Source: an uncultured Ruminococcus sp. (GTDB lineage Bacteria > Bacillota > Clostridia > Oscillospirales > Ruminococcaceae). Taken from it: a stretch of 35,106 nt of DNA. The stretch covers positions 1 through 35,106 of the forward strand of contig CAJTLC010000024.1 in assembly GCA_910576995.1 (NCBI GenBank), read 5' to 3'. The notes under the pieces were generated by a model. The model was not told the origin of the DNA. It worked only from the letters and a program-made list of their open reading frames with translations, and ran no database searches. Position 1 is the first letter of the stretch, and each line of letters opens with the position of its first letter. Both the position numbers and the translations under genes were made by a program. Below, piece after piece: positions 23,734-31,836 of the stretch.

Positions 23734-24921
23734 TTAAGCTTTGAGCGCAGTCTTTAATTCTTCTGCCTTGTCGGTCTTTTCCCATGCAACGCCAAGATCT
23801 TCGCGTCCCATGTGTCCGTATGCAGCCAACTGTCTATACTGCGGCTTTCTGAGATCGAGCATTTTTATTATTGCCGACGGTCTGAGATCGAATACTTTCG
23901 AAACTGCTTCTGCAAGCGCGTTTTCATCAGCTTTTCCCGTTCCGAATGTATCGACAAGAATAGAAATCGGCTTTGCAACTCCGATTGCGTAAGAAAGCTG
24001 AACTTCGCATTTATCCGCCAGACCTGCCGCAACAATGTTTTTGGCAATATATCTTGCCGCATAAGCCGCGCTTCTGTCAACCTTCGTCGGATCTTTACCG
24101 CTGAACGCTCCGCCGCCGTGACGCGAATATCCGCCGTATGTATCAACAATTATTTTGCGTCCCGTCAATCCGCTGTCGCCCTGCGGACCGCCTACAACAA
24201 ATCTGCCTGTAGGATTTATGTAAATTTTCGTATTTTCATCGATCAGATCAGCTGGAATAACTTCTCTTATAACGTATTCCTCAATGTCGCGCCTAAGCTG
24301 ATCGAGGGAAATATCGGCGGAATGCTGCGAAGATACTACTACCGCGTCAACTCTTACAGGTTTGTCATCGTGATATTCGACTGTTACCTGCGACTTTCCG
24401 TCGGGACGGAGATAACGAAGAGTGCCGTCCTTGCGGACTTCCGTCAGTTTAAGAGCCAGCTTGTGAGCAAGAGAAATCGGCAGCGGCATAAGTTCGGGAG
24501 TTTCATTGCAGGCATAGCCAAACATTATTCCCTGATCTCCTGCGCCGCCGTCAAGACCGTCGCTGTCGCTGTTCTGCTCACGGTATTCGTAAGCTTCATT
24601 TACACCCATTGCAATATCGGGAGACTGCTCGTCTATCGTCGTAAGCACTGAACAGGTGTGAGCGTCAAATCCGTATTTCGCTCTGTCGTAACCGATATCG
24701 GCAACTACTTTACGGGCAATTTTGGAAATATCGACCTTAGCCTTTGTAGTAATTTCACCCATGCACATGATCATTCCCGTAGTTACCACGGTTTCGCAGG
24801 CAACGCGGGATTTATCATCCTGTTCCAGCATAGCGTCAAGTACTGCGTCCGAAATCTGATCGCAGATTTTATCGGGATGACCTTCGGTTACAGACTCCGA
24901 TGTAAAGAAAACTTTTTTCAT
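23734..24921 (-). CDS. metK: S-adenosylmethionine synthetase
   Basis: The protein is 395 residues, full length. It joins ATP and methionine into S-adenosylmethionine in the cytoplasm. Signature motifs are present: TEGHPDKICDQISDAVLDA at the N-terminus, GAGDQGIMFGYA, and GGGAFSGKDPTKVDRSAAY. GGAGGTT lies 6 bases before ATG. A SAM-I riboswitch and intrinsic terminator precede it, so high SAM should stop its transcription. metA at 6580 supplies the upstream pathway. Confidence 0.98.
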   Translation of the reverse strand: MKKVFFTSESVTEGHPDKICDQISDAVLDAMLEQDDKSRVACETVVTTGMIMCMGEITTKAKVDISKIARKVVADIGYDRAKYGFDAHTCSVLTTIDEQSPDIAMGVNEAYEYREQNSDSDGLDGGAGDQGIMFGYACNETPELMPLPISLAHKLALKLTEVRKDGTLRYLRPDGKSQVTVEYHDDKPVRVDAVVVSSQHSADISLDQLRRDIEEYVIREVIPADLIDENTKIYINPTGRFVVGGPQGDSGLTGRKIIVDTYGGYSRHGGGAFSGKDPTKVDRSAAYAARYIAKNIVAAGLADKCEVQLSYAIGVAKPISILVDTFGTGKADENALAEAVSKVFDLRPSAIIKMLDLRKPQYRQLAAYGHMGREDLGVAWEKTDKAEELKTALKA

Positions 24922-24950
24922 TTTTTAACCTCCATAATTATTTCCAAGAT

Positions 24951-24975
24951 AAAAGCGCCCTCAACCGAGGACGCC
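24951..24975 (-). terminator. Riboswitch-controlled terminator before metK
   Basis: On the minus strand GCGTCCTC, loop GGTT, GAGGGCGC (one G-U pair), then TTTTATC. It lies between the SAM-I aptamer and the metK ribosome site, the expected expression platform. An anti-terminator would pair the aptamer's 3' P1 strand with the intervening bases. Confidence 0.85.
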
Positions 24976-25009
24976 ATGATTTCTGAGTTTTAAAAATAAT
25001 GCTCATGAT

Positions 25010-25124
25010 CCTCATCTTTCGGTATTTACCGCAGGATTTAGCACCTTTGCCGAAAGCTGTTACAGCTTGTCTCGCAGGTTGCCGGGCTTCAAAGGACCTG
25101 TTTCCTCCGCCTCTCTTGATAAGG
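25010..25124 (-). ncRNA. SAM-I (S-box) riboswitch
   Basis: On the minus strand P1 is CCTTATC with GATGAGG. Conserved words follow in order: CAAGAGAGGCGGAGG, GAAGCCCGGCAACC, and GGTGCTAAATCC, then AAAGATGAGG. These are the hallmark S-box segments (kink-turn, J and P3-P4 parts). The aptamer binds S-adenosylmethionine and favours the terminator at 24951-24975, giving feedback on metK. Confidence 0.96.
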
Positions 25125-25133
25125 TATAAATAT

Positions 25134-25162
25134 ATTATACTACATTATTTCTGCTTTGTCAA
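25134..25162 (-). promoter_or_regulatory. Promoter of the metK riboswitch transcript
   Basis: On the minus strand TTGACA, 17 bases, TATAAT: full consensus. It ends about 10 bases before the aptamer. Confidence 0.9.
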
Positions 25163-25202
25163 TAGGAAATAAAAAATTTTGATACAACACCACACAAGAC
25201 AA

Positions 25203-25914
25203 TCAAAGTGTGCTTTGTAAGGTTTTACATTGACGTTTCTGCATTTTATTCCAGCTTATAAAACCATAAATATCATTTACAAGAAAAATTACAAAACAGA
25301 CGACAACAGATATATATGATACATCAGAAAAAGCTGCCGAAATCCACATAATAATAAGAACGATATCGTTTGCGGCATATCCGATGGCATAAAACGAACT
25401 TCTTCTGAATGTCAGAAAAACTGCAATGAAACTGGTTGTGACCGATATAGTGCTGAAAACCATATTTGAGGTATGCAGCATATCAAGAATATAATAAAAA
25501 AACAATGTGACTACAGCCGCCAATACTATCATGATAATAATATCGCTTAATTTCAGCCTGTTGACCTTCAGATTTTTTCCCGTTGTATGGATTTTTCAGC
25601 CACGATATCAAGGAAAAAACAGCCATTGGCGCAGTCATTCCAAGGTATGTGATCATTTCACCGTAATAAGCGCATTTAAATGATATCATACCATAAAAAA
25701 TACTGAAAACTACTATAAGAAGCTGCCCCAGCGGATTTCCTTTAGCATTAAAAATCAAAGATGTTACTCCTATCAGAGACGCAATAAGCGTAAGGAAGTT
25801 TTCCTTATCAAAAATTAAAAAAGAAGCTATGATCGCGATGACCGATATAAACCATAATGCAAGTTCTCCTTTTGTAAAGTATAATATGGTCGAACCAAAC
25901 TTTTTTATTAGCAT
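25203..25914 (-). pseudogene. pnuC: PnuC-type vitamin transporter, broken by a one-base frameshift
   Basis: Two overlapping frames encode one PnuC protein. The first (25914 leftward; ATG after AGGAGG) gives the N-terminal helices through LISWLKNPYNGKKSEG. The second (ending at 25203) gives LSDIIIMIVLAAVVTLFFYY to the end, with AYAANDIVL-like IGYAANDIVLIIMW. Removing one G from GAAGGTC (near 25565) would join them as KSEVNRLKLSDIII. PnuC proteins carry nicotinamide riboside or a related vitamin across the membrane. With no transporter restored, function is lost unless the extra base is a sequencing error. A structured leader lies upstream. Confidence 0.8.
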
Positions 25915-25936
25915 ATAAATTCCTCCTAAAAATAAT

Positions 25937-25985
25937 AGCACCCGTTCACACATCTTCTAAGACCTAACGATGTGCAACGAATGCT
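25937..25985 (-). ncRNA. Structured leader / attenuator-like hairpin before pnuC
   Basis: In the minus-strand RNA, AGCATTCGTTGCACATC pairs with GATGTGTGAACGGGTGCT (about 10 bp, a small bulge, 6 bp, with G-U pairs) around a 14-base loop, and is followed by ATTATTTTT just before AGGAGG. It lies within a leader of about 100 bases between a consensus promoter and the gene. It could be a terminator used for attenuation or a ligand-binding RNA. It does not match TPP, FMN or other motifs I recognise. Confidence 0.5.
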
Positions 25986-26021
25986 TTAATTCTCTACCCG
26001 GTGGCAGTTATTTATGATATT

Positions 26022-26050
26022 ATTATAACGCAACTCATAAAAAAAGTCAA
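26022..26050 (-). promoter_or_regulatory. Promoter of pnuC
   Basis: On the minus strand TTGACT, 17 bases, TATAAT. It fixes host sequence at least up to 26050, so the prophage boundary must lie to the right of it. Confidence 0.8.
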
Positions 26051-26060
26051 CTCTTATACG

Positions 26061-26114
26061 ATAACCGAACGCAATATTTCCTCCGATAGTTTTGCCTTTG
26101 ATAACGTTCTCGCG
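26061..26114 (-). pseudogene. 54-bp fragment of a second serine-recombinase gene
   Basis: These 54 bases match 27229-27282 of the intact recombinase gene at 50 positions, same orientation; the encoded peptide is RENVIKGKTIGGNIAFGY against RENVIKGKTTGGNIALGY. The match stops abruptly on both sides. It sits between the pnuC promoter and the 3' end of the recombinase gene, where the left attachment site is expected. Confidence 0.65.
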
Positions 26115-26199
26115 TGATATCTTCGAAAATAGTCTGCTGCGCCGCTCAGGATATCGGATTCGGCGGTATTGCCAATATCGACAGTACATACACGGCGAC

Positions 26200-27702
26200 T
26201 CATGTTGATGTGCGTTCGTCCAACTTCTGGAAGGGCGACAAAACTGTTACTTCCGCACCTTTTGCGTATAATGTTTGGATTGGTGGAGGCGACGGAACAT
26301 TAAGCGAAATTCTAACATTCTCCGGAGAAGCATCATCAATATCAAACAGGCGAAAATAGACAATCATATAGTCATCGAAAAGGTCGATTTGTTTAATAAT
26401 GCTGTCGATCAAAGAGGCGGAAGGCAAATCAGCAAGATTTTTCAAAGCGCACTCAAACATTTCAAGAGTAAAAGACGGCGAAAGCCGGTTCAACTCTTCT
26501 AATTTTAATGACAAAGCCTTTTTTTGACTTTCCAGTTCTTCAATAGTATTCTTTATAGTTTCCGATGTAATGCCGCTTAGAATTGCATTTACAGCGTTTT
26601 TTAGCTTGCTTTCTATGCTTTTCAATTCTTTTTTAACTGCATCCGATTCGGAATTATCAAGCATTTGTCTTTTATATTCATCAAAAGCGATTTTTGCAAT
26701 GGATTTTATTTTATCCTTCTGCAAATATTCATCTATGGTACAAAGAATCAAATTTTCAAGTTCATCTGCATTGATGCGCCCATAATGCTTATTATGGCAA
26801 TAATAGTAATAATAATGCTTACCTGTTTTCGACTTTCCGCTTGTACCCGTCATTCGTTCGCCGCATTCTCCGCAATGAAGAACTCCCGAAAGCAAATATG
26901 TGTGATTATTTCTATGTCTGCGCTTTTTTTGAGATTCGCTCAATCGTTTTTGAACCTGATTAAAAAGTTCGTCGCTAACGATTCGCGGGCATTCCGAAAT
27001 TTCATCGATTCCGTTGATAGTATATCGTCCTATATAACGCTCATTAGACAATATACGGCTTATGCTGTTCTTATTAAATGCATTTCCTCTGCTTGTTTTA
27101 TAACCGAGGCTGTTCAATTCGTTGATTATATTTGCATATGTAGCTCCCTGTGAATACATTTCAAATATTTTTCGAACGATCGCTGCCTGCTCCGGATTTA
27201 TTTCAAGACATTTATCTTCTCCCACACAATAACCGAGAGCAATATTTCCGCCGGTAGTTTTGCCTTTGATAACGTTCTCGCGCATTCCCCTTTTGATTTT
27301 CTGAGACAACTCCGCCGAATAATATTCGTTCATAGCTTCGAGAAGACCCTCCATGATGATACCCTCCGGGCTGTCCGTGATCTTCTCCATTGCTGACAAA
27401 AGACGTATTCCGTTCTGTTTCAATTTTGCTTTGTAGATCGCCGAATCATAACGGTTGCGTGCAAAACGATCAAGCTTATAAACGATTATATAATCAACGT
27501 CCAATCGCTTACAGTCATTAATCATGCGCTGGAACTGCGGACGATTATCTGTAGTACCCGATAACGCGCGATCAACATATTCTTCTACGACAATAATGTT
27601 TTCGGCTTCCGCAAATTCATGACAGGCTCTCAGCTGTCCCTCTATGGACTGCTCCGTCTGCCGTTCCGAACTGTATCTTGCGTATATTGCGGCTTTTTTC
27701 AT
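26200..27702 (-). CDS. Large serine recombinase (integrase of the element)
   Basis: The protein is 500 residues. The resolvase catalytic domain (1-145) has the nucleophile at Ser11 (YARYSSERQ) and VYKLDRFARN. A recombinase domain (about 155-260) contains GYKTSRGNAFNKNSISRIL and NERYIG. The zinc ribbon (about 275-320) has CGECG and YYYYCHNKHYG. A coiled coil (about 350-415) leads to the C-terminal part. It catalyses integration and excision at att sites; direction control needs a separate factor. GAGGTG lies 9 bases before ATG. It marks the left edge of the element. Confidence 0.93.
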   Translation of the reverse strand: MKKAAIYARYSSERQTEQSIEGQLRACHEFAEAENIIVVEEYVDRALSGTTDNRPQFQRMINDCKRLDVDYIIVYKLDRFARNRYDSAIYKAKLKQNGIRLLSAMEKITDSPEGIIMEGLLEAMNEYYSAELSQKIKRGMRENVIKGKTTGGNIALGYCVGEDKCLEINPEQAAIVRKIFEMYSQGATYANIINELNSLGYKTSRGNAFNKNSISRILSNERYIGRYTINGIDEISECPRIVSDELFNQVQKRLSESQKKRRHRNNHTYLLSGVLHCGECGERMTGTSGKSKTGKHYYYYYCHNKHYGRINADELENLILCTIDEYLQKDKIKSIAKIAFDEYKRQMLDNSESDAVKKELKSIESKLKNAVNAILSGITSETIKNTIEELESQKKALSLKLEELNRLSPSFTLEMFECALKNLADLPSASLIDSIIKQIDLFDDYMIVYFRLFDIDDASPENVRISLNVPSPPPIQTLYAKGAEVTVLSPFQKLDERTST

Positions 27703-27715
27703 GAATATGCACCTC

Positions 27716-28204
27716 TTATTTTCCCGTCGTTTCAGTTTGCTTGTTAAACAGTTTTTTCATATTGCTGCTCATTTTCTTCGCATAATATTCAGCATCTTCT
27801 TGATTATTAACATTTGTATATGCTAATGCTAATCTTGCTGTTTCTATAGCTTTTTCATAGTCTTTTTTGTTTTCATAAATGATTATCAATCTCTTAAAAG
27901 CAGGTATGAATATACCATCTCTTATATCTCTTTTCATATCAGGCGAATTAAGGCACGCAATACAGATATAACAGTAATCAATGCATTTATCCAAATACTT
28001 TTCATCAAGATTTCTGAATTTATAATAGAAATCAATGAATGGCATAGCTCTAAAATATTCATTAGAATTCCGTTTTCCTCGATGCGGCAAATAGTCCTTC
28101 AACAACAGCCTTTCTTTTATAAAATCGAAGCCCTCAGGATTTTTACCGCTGGTTCGAATTTCTTGCTTTTTTGGCTTTGAGAACAGTTTATCAAAAAATC
28201 CCAT
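27716..28204 (-). CDS. Small helical protein of the integrase module, unknown
   Basis: The protein is about 162 residues. Start ATG 28204 (MGFFDKLFSKPKKQ) follows GGAGG by 8 bases; a longer reading to 28237 lacks a site. The N-terminal MGFFDKLF segment is a common amphipathic opening. The C-terminal half (IPAFKRLIIIYENKKDYEKAIETA) looks like tetratricopeptide-type helices. It lies between the recombinase and the ImmA-type gene, so it could help excision or immunity, but nothing shows this. Confidence 0.6.
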   Translation of the reverse strand: MGFFDKLFSKPKKQEIRTSGKNPEGFDFIKERLLLKDYLPHRGKRNSNEYFRAMPFIDFYYKFRNLDEKYLDKCIDYCYICIACLNSPDMKRDIRDGIFIPAFKRLIIIYENKKDYEKAIETARLALAYTNVNNQEDAEYYAKKMSSNMKKLFNKQTETTGK

Positions 28205-28243
28205 GTTTTTTTCCTCCACATATATACAAAATTTCATTCTTAA

Positions 28244-28801
28244 TTAATTCTTATTATGATTCAAGAATTCTTTAAATTGATTAAAAGCCTTTCGTTCAAG
28301 CGGATGCGAAAGAAATTTATTGCGTTTGTACAATAACTTCATCCGTTCTGCTCTATACTCAGCCGCTTGCATAGATATATTGCATAATTCAGCTATTTCC
28401 TCAGCTGTATGCAGGTCAAGTCCCCAAAGCACACACGCTGGGGCTAACATATCTATTGCAAATTTATCCGTCGCCTGTTCTTCCTCCGGACGGCATTCAG
28501 ATTCGCACCGTTGCATAGGTTCATCGCCGAGATGTCCCAGAAGATAATGTCCTAATTCGTGCATGATAGTGTAACGCTGCCTTTGCCTCGGCTCTTGCGC
28601 ATCGAACGAAATAAATATTTCACCATTTAAAGTCTCAATTTCGCCTGACGCGCCCTTTAATACTAATTTATCAGCCTGCTTGCAGTGTATGCCATAGTGT
28701 GCCGCAATTTGTACAGGTTTTATCGGCAATTCAGAAATACCACAATCAATAAGGCATTGCCAACTTGCGTTTCGAGCATTTTTATAAATTCCATAATCCA
28801 A
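28244..28801 (-). CDS. ImmA/IrrE-type metallopeptidase
   Basis: The protein is about 185 residues. The zinc site HELGH (in YTIMHELGHYLLGH) and the downstream glutamate in EEEQATDKFAIDMLAP place it in the ImmA/IrrE (COG2856) family. In ICEBs1 such a protease cleaves the partner Xre repressor after DNA damage or peptide signals; here it directly follows the repressor at 28859-29464, so the same job is likely. A TTG start (28801) is 6 bases after GAGGTG; a GTG at 28810 overlaps that site and is less likely. Confidence 0.88.
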   Translation of the reverse strand: MDYGIYKNARNASWQCLIDCGISELPIKPVQIAAHYGIHCKQADKLVLKGASGEIETLNGEIFISFDAQEPRQRQRYTIMHELGHYLLGHLGDEPMQRCESECRPEEEQATDKFAIDMLAPACVLWGLDLHTAEEIAELCNISMQAAEYRAERMKLLYKRNKFLSHPLERKAFNQFKEFLNHNKN

Positions 28802-28858
28802 TTTTATCACCTCAGCAGTATTATGCCGCTAAGGTGATTTTTTTATATTTGGATAATA

Positions 28859-29464
28859 TTACAAGTCTGGATCAGCATCAGGTCTTGATCTTATTTCATC
28901 AATTTCTTCTTGCGTTCGTAACCTTTCTTCCGGAGGATTGCCATTACGTGCAGCAACCCTTGTAATGCATATTGATTCCTGTTCCGACGTAGCAGGATTT
29001 AGATATTCCCTATTTCCTTGTGCAATCGTTTTTTCTGTTATTTGTACAGATTCACCGTCAGGATTTGTATATTCATCAAGTTTTGCCATTTCAGCTACTC
29101 TTTTCGTTGCTTCAATTCTGCCGGCAGAATTAAGTTTACTATAATAATGAACAATATATTTGGCGTCATATGCATATAGGGCATCACTGATTTCATGTGC
29201 ATACTCAATAGATGCTTTAATATAGTCATTAATTTGTTCCTTATAATCAGTAATTTGCTCGTTTATATCACTCCAGCCCATAAGATATGCAGGGCTTGTG
29301 TCTAAAATATCAGCCAATTTGACAACCATAGAACGAGGAATGTCTCTCCCATTTTCGATATGAGTAACAGACGATTTTGATTTGTAACCAAGTTGAGTTG
29401 CAAGTTCTTCCTGCGTCATCCCTTTCTTTTCTCTTAACAACCTAACTCTATCACCAACATTCAT
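28859..29464 (-). CDS. Xre-family repressor (switch 1, ImmR/CI-like)
   Basis: The protein is 201 residues. An N-terminal helix-turn-helix (about 5-62; LLREKKGMTQEELATQLGYK, then SSVTHIENGRDIPR) is followed by a middle helical region and a polar C-terminal tail. There is no S24 self-cleaving domain, consistent with removal by the adjacent ImmA-type protease. GGAGGTG precedes ATG. It probably binds the GTTGACAA-type sites between it and 29669 and holds the element dormant. Confidence 0.88.
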   Translation of the reverse strand: MNVGDRVRLLREKKGMTQEELATQLGYKSKSSVTHIENGRDIPRSMVVKLADILDTSPAYLMGWSDINEQITDYKEQINDYIKASIEYAHEISDALYAYDAKYIVHYYSKLNSAGRIEATKRVAEMAKLDEYTNPDGESVQITEKTIAQGNREYLNPATSEQESICITRVAARNGNPPEERLRTQEEIDEIRSRPDADPDL

Positions 29465-29482
29465 ATTATCACCTCCAAATTA

Positions 29483-29511
29483 ATAATAGCATAGAATTAC
29501 TAAATTGTCAA
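29483..29511 (-). promoter_or_regulatory. Switch 1: repressor promoter
   Basis: On the minus strand TTGACA, 17 bases, TATTAT. The -35 lies inside TTGTCAAC (29505-29512). Further GTTGAC/GTCAAC words lie at 29532-29547 (palindrome AAATTGTTGACAATTT), 29595-29612 and 29631-29648, giving four probable repressor sites across the divergent region. Confidence 0.8.
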
Positions 29512-29595
29512 CTATTATTTACATCAACAGCAAATTGTTGACAATTTAGACAACTCAGCGCATTAAACTTTGTGCAATTTTTTCTAAAAAACGTG

Positions 29596-29624
29596 TTGAC
29601 AAAATTGTAAACTTGATGTATAAT
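29596..29624 (+). promoter_or_regulatory. Switch 1: early promoter
   Basis: TTGACA, 17 bases, TATAAT: full consensus, 48 bases before the Cro-like gene. GTTGACAAAATTGTAAAC overlaps its -35, and a second site at 29631-29648 lies at the transcript start, so bound repressor would shut it off. Confidence 0.88.
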
Positions 29625-29671
29625 GATTATGGTGACAAAAACGTCAACTAAAGTGAAAAGGAGGAATAATG

Positions 29672-29905
29672 ATGAATCTTGAATATTTAAACAACAGAAT
29701 CGACGAGATTAAGATTCCTATTACAACCATTGCGAAACGAATAGGCATTTCTCGCCAGTCATTTTATCTCAAAATCAAAGGAGAACGCGAGTTCAAAGTA
29801 TCTGAAGTTTCAAAACTTTGTGATATACTTCGCCTTACGAACAAGGAAAAGACTCTCGTTTTTTTTGCAGATAGAGTTGACAAAATCGACAACATAGCTA
29901 ATTAA
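29672..29905 (+). CDS. Small HTH protein, Cro-like (switch 1)
   Basis: The protein is 77 residues. A helix-turn-helix occupies about 15-55 (TTIAKRIGISRQSFYLKIKG). GGAGGA lies 7 bases before ATG 29672; another ATG at 29669 is too close. It is the first gene of the rightward early transcript, divergent from the switch 1 repressor, the position of Cro. Confidence 0.8.
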   Translation: MNLEYLNNRIDEIKIPITTIAKRIGISRQSFYLKIKGEREFKVSEVSKLCDILRLTNKEKTLVFFADRVDKIDNIAN

Positions 29906-29924
29906 AAAACGGAGGAAAACCAAC

Positions 29925-30713
29925 ATGGCTAAATTCAATTTAATCCCGATTGAGAACGAGGGCAAAAGAGTTCTCACGACAGCACAGCTTGCGGAGAGTT
30001 ACGGAACGGACGGCAAAGTTATTTCATATAACTTTAATCATAACAAAGAACGCTATACAGAGGGTAAGCACTATTATTGTATTACAGGTGATGCCTTGAA
30101 AGCGATTCGTGAAATTCACGATTTGCCCAAAAACATTAATACGCTTTACCTCTGGACAGAAAAAGGAGCATTACTTCATGCAAAGAGCCTGAACACGGAT
30201 AAGGCTTGGGAAGTATATGATTTCCTTGTTGAGAATTATTTCAGACATCGGATGCAGAACCTCTCTGACAGTTACATGATTGACGATCCAGTAAAACGTG
30301 CAGAACGTTGGATTGAGGAACAGAAAGAAAAGCAGCAGTTGCTTACCACCGTCGCCGTGCAGGAACAGCAGATACAGGAACTTAAACCTAAAGCAAGCTA
30401 TTATGATCTGGTGCTTAACTGCAAAGATTTGCTTTCCACATCTGTAATAGCTAAGGATTATGGTAAATCTGCAAAGTGGCTGAACGCTTACCTTAACGAG
30501 CATGGAATTCAGTTTAAGCAAGGCGGTATATGGCTTTTGTATCAGAAATACGCTGAGAAAGGCTATACAAGCACAAAAACACATAATGTGAGCGGCAGTG
30601 ACGGTCAGCAGCACCCAAAAGTGCATACCTACTGGACGCAGAAAGGCAGACTTTTCATTTACGATCTGCTGAAGTCGGACGGTATTTATCCGATTGTTGA
30701 AAGAGCAGCTTGA
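29925..30713 (+). CDS. Phage antirepressor, ORF6N + ANT/KilAC domains
   Basis: The protein is 262 residues. The N-terminal ORF6N domain (about 10-100; VLTTAQLAESYGTDGKVISYNF, shown here in part, and YLWTEKGALLHAKSLNTDKAW) is joined by a Gln/Glu-rich coil (about 120-150) to a C-terminal ANT (KilAC) domain (VIAKDYGKSAKWLNAYLNE, YWTQKGRLFIYDLL). Such proteins antagonise the phage repressor or regulate early genes. GGAGG precedes ATG by 9 bases. It is in one operon with the Cro-like gene and converges with the switch 2 repressor. Confidence 0.88.
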   Translation: MAKFNLIPIENEGKRVLTTAQLAESYGTDGKVISYNFNHNKERYTEGKHYYCITGDALKAIREIHDLPKNINTLYLWTEKGALLHAKSLNTDKAWEVYDFLVENYFRHRMQNLSDSYMIDDPVKRAERWIEEQKEKQQLLTTVAVQEQQIQELKPKASYYDLVLNCKDLLSTSVIAKDYGKSAKWLNAYLNEHGIQFKQGGIWLLYQKYAEKGYTSTKTHNVSGSDGQQHPKVHTYWTQKGRLFIYDLLKSDGIYPIVERAA

Positions 30714-30721
30714 ATTATTGC

Positions 30722-31165
30722 TTAGTCATCAAAAAAGTCACTGATTTTAGGCAAGTTTGCAGGAGTTTCTCTTTTTATTACACCGCCTTCGTCCGCGTAA
30801 ATTTTGGAGTATGTTACATTAATTTCGGGTTCGGATTCAGTTGATGCGCAACGTTTATATTCCACATTCAATATGCTGTCTACAGCTTCTTTTCCATAAT
30901 TATCAAGTTCACGATATTTACTAATCATATCGCTTTCTTTTAAGCTGAAAGTTTCAGGAGTACGGCAAAAATCATCTTGAAATATGTAATTTGCATCTGT
31001 TTGTAATATCTCAAATAGTTTGGTCATTAATTCTATTTTAGGGGTGCTTATTTCTGCCTCGTAGTTACCAATAGTTCCTTTGCTAACATCAAGCATTTTA
31101 GCTAATTCGGTTTGTGTCAAACCAAGTCGTTCCCGACATTCTTTGATTCTTGAACCTATTGACAT
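30722..31165 (-). CDS. Xre-family repressor (switch 2)
   Basis: The protein is about 147 residues. ATG 31165 (MSIGSRIKECRERLG) follows GAGGTG by 9 bases; a TTG at 31177 overlaps that site. The helix-turn-helix lies at about 5-60 (LTQTELAKMLDVSKGTIGNY), then an extended C-terminus with no peptidase motif. It diverges from the small HTH gene at 31409 and probably reads the CTCAAGA...TTGAG sites between them. It is unlike the switch 1 repressor outside the HTH. Confidence 0.85.
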   Translation of the reverse strand: MSIGSRIKECRERLGLTQTELAKMLDVSKGTIGNYEAEISTPKIELMTKLFEILQTDANYIFQDDFCRTPETFSLKESDMISKYRELDNYGKEAVDSILNVEYKRCASTESEPEINVTYSKIYADEGGVIKRETPANLPKISDFFDD

Positions 31166-31238
31166 ATAATTCAACACCTCTTTCTATGTTATTATGTTAT
31201 CATATTTTGGATATAAAATCAAGATAAAAAGTCAAATT

Positions 31239-31381
31239 TCTTGAGATTTTTATAAACTTTATTCAAATTGCATAAAGAACAAAGTGATTTTTTGTTAGTA
31301 TTTTTCTCAAGATTTTTGAGAAAAAGTCTTGACTTCTCGTTATTTTTGTGATATAATTCGATTGTACTCAAGAAAATTGAG
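31239..31381. promoter_or_regulatory. Switch 2: operators and early promoter
   Basis: The plus-strand promoter is TTGACT (31329-31334), 17 bases, TATAAT (31352-31357). Three sites share a palindromic word: TCTTGAGA (31239-31246), TCTCAAGATTTTTGAGA (31305-31321) and CTCAAGAAAATTGAG (31367-31381). The second lies just before the -35 and the third at about +4 to +18, well placed for repression. A weaker leftward promoter (TTGATT, 17, TAACAT) is possible for the repressor. Confidence 0.75.
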
Positions 31382-31408
31382 AATAAATCAAAGAGGTGAT
31401 TAAATTTA

Positions 31409-31621
31409 ATGGAAGAGTTAGAAAGAATAAAATCCATTATCAAAAGCAAAGGTCTTAAACAGTCCTATGTTGCAAATATGGCAGGCTTTACGGAAAAAGG
31501 CTTTTCAAATCTTTTGAACGGGCGTAAGACGTTCAAAGCTGAATATGTTCCATGCATATGCAAAGCTTTAAACGTACTTCCCAACGACCTGTTCGGCATT
31601 GAGAGAGGGGTGAGAAAATGA
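31409..31621 (+). CDS. Small HTH protein, Cro-like (switch 2)
   Basis: The protein is 70 residues, all helix-turn-helix (LKQSYVANMAGFTEKGFSNLLNGRKTF; quoted pieces: SYVANMAGF, GFSNLLNGRK). The pattern fits the Xre/Cro family. AGAGGTG precedes ATG by 10 bases. It opens the second early operon, followed with a 4-base overlap by the gene at 31618. Confidence 0.8.
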   Translation: MEELERIKSIIKSKGLKQSYVANMAGFTEKGFSNLLNGRKTFKAEYVPCICKALNVLPNDLFGIERGVRK

Positions 31622-31836
31622 AGCTCACAATCGAAGCAGAGAGCAAAGAAATAGCCGATCTTGTATTGAAGCTGCAAAATCGGCAGGAGGTTACAAAGAC
31701 AGTTAATTTGTATCCTGAAGGCTTTGATTCAACTCTTATTGAAGCCGTTCGGCGCAGATTGAAACACAACGAAAACGAAGCTGTTCGCGATATACACAAA
31801 GCGGCTCAGAAAGGAGCAGACCATGACAGCACTTGA
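31618..31836 (+). CDS. Small phage protein, unknown
   Basis: The protein is 72 residues, charged, with no membrane segment. It opens with KLTIEAESKEIADLVLKLQ and has a basic helix (IEAVRRRLKHNENEAVRDI). ATGA overlaps with the HTH gene upstream and a 14-base overlap with the gene downstream put it firmly in the operon. I do not recognise the family. Confidence 0.65.
   Translation: MKLTIEAESKEIADLVLKLQNRQEVTKTVNLYPEGFDSTLIEAVRRRLKHNENEAVRDIHKAAQKGADHDST

Noticed and set aside
25010..25124. Treating the GGCGGAGG word of the metK leader as another copy of the shared hairpin loop
   Set aside because: It is part of the conserved SAM-I aptamer core (GAGGCGGAGG) and the rest of the leader fits the S-box throughout.
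26114..26359. Plus-strand frame beginning MISSKIVCCAAQDIGFGG, possible remnant of a host gene at the attachment site
   Set aside because: Over half of it is antisense to the recombinase gene and no family is recognisable; composition alone is not enough.
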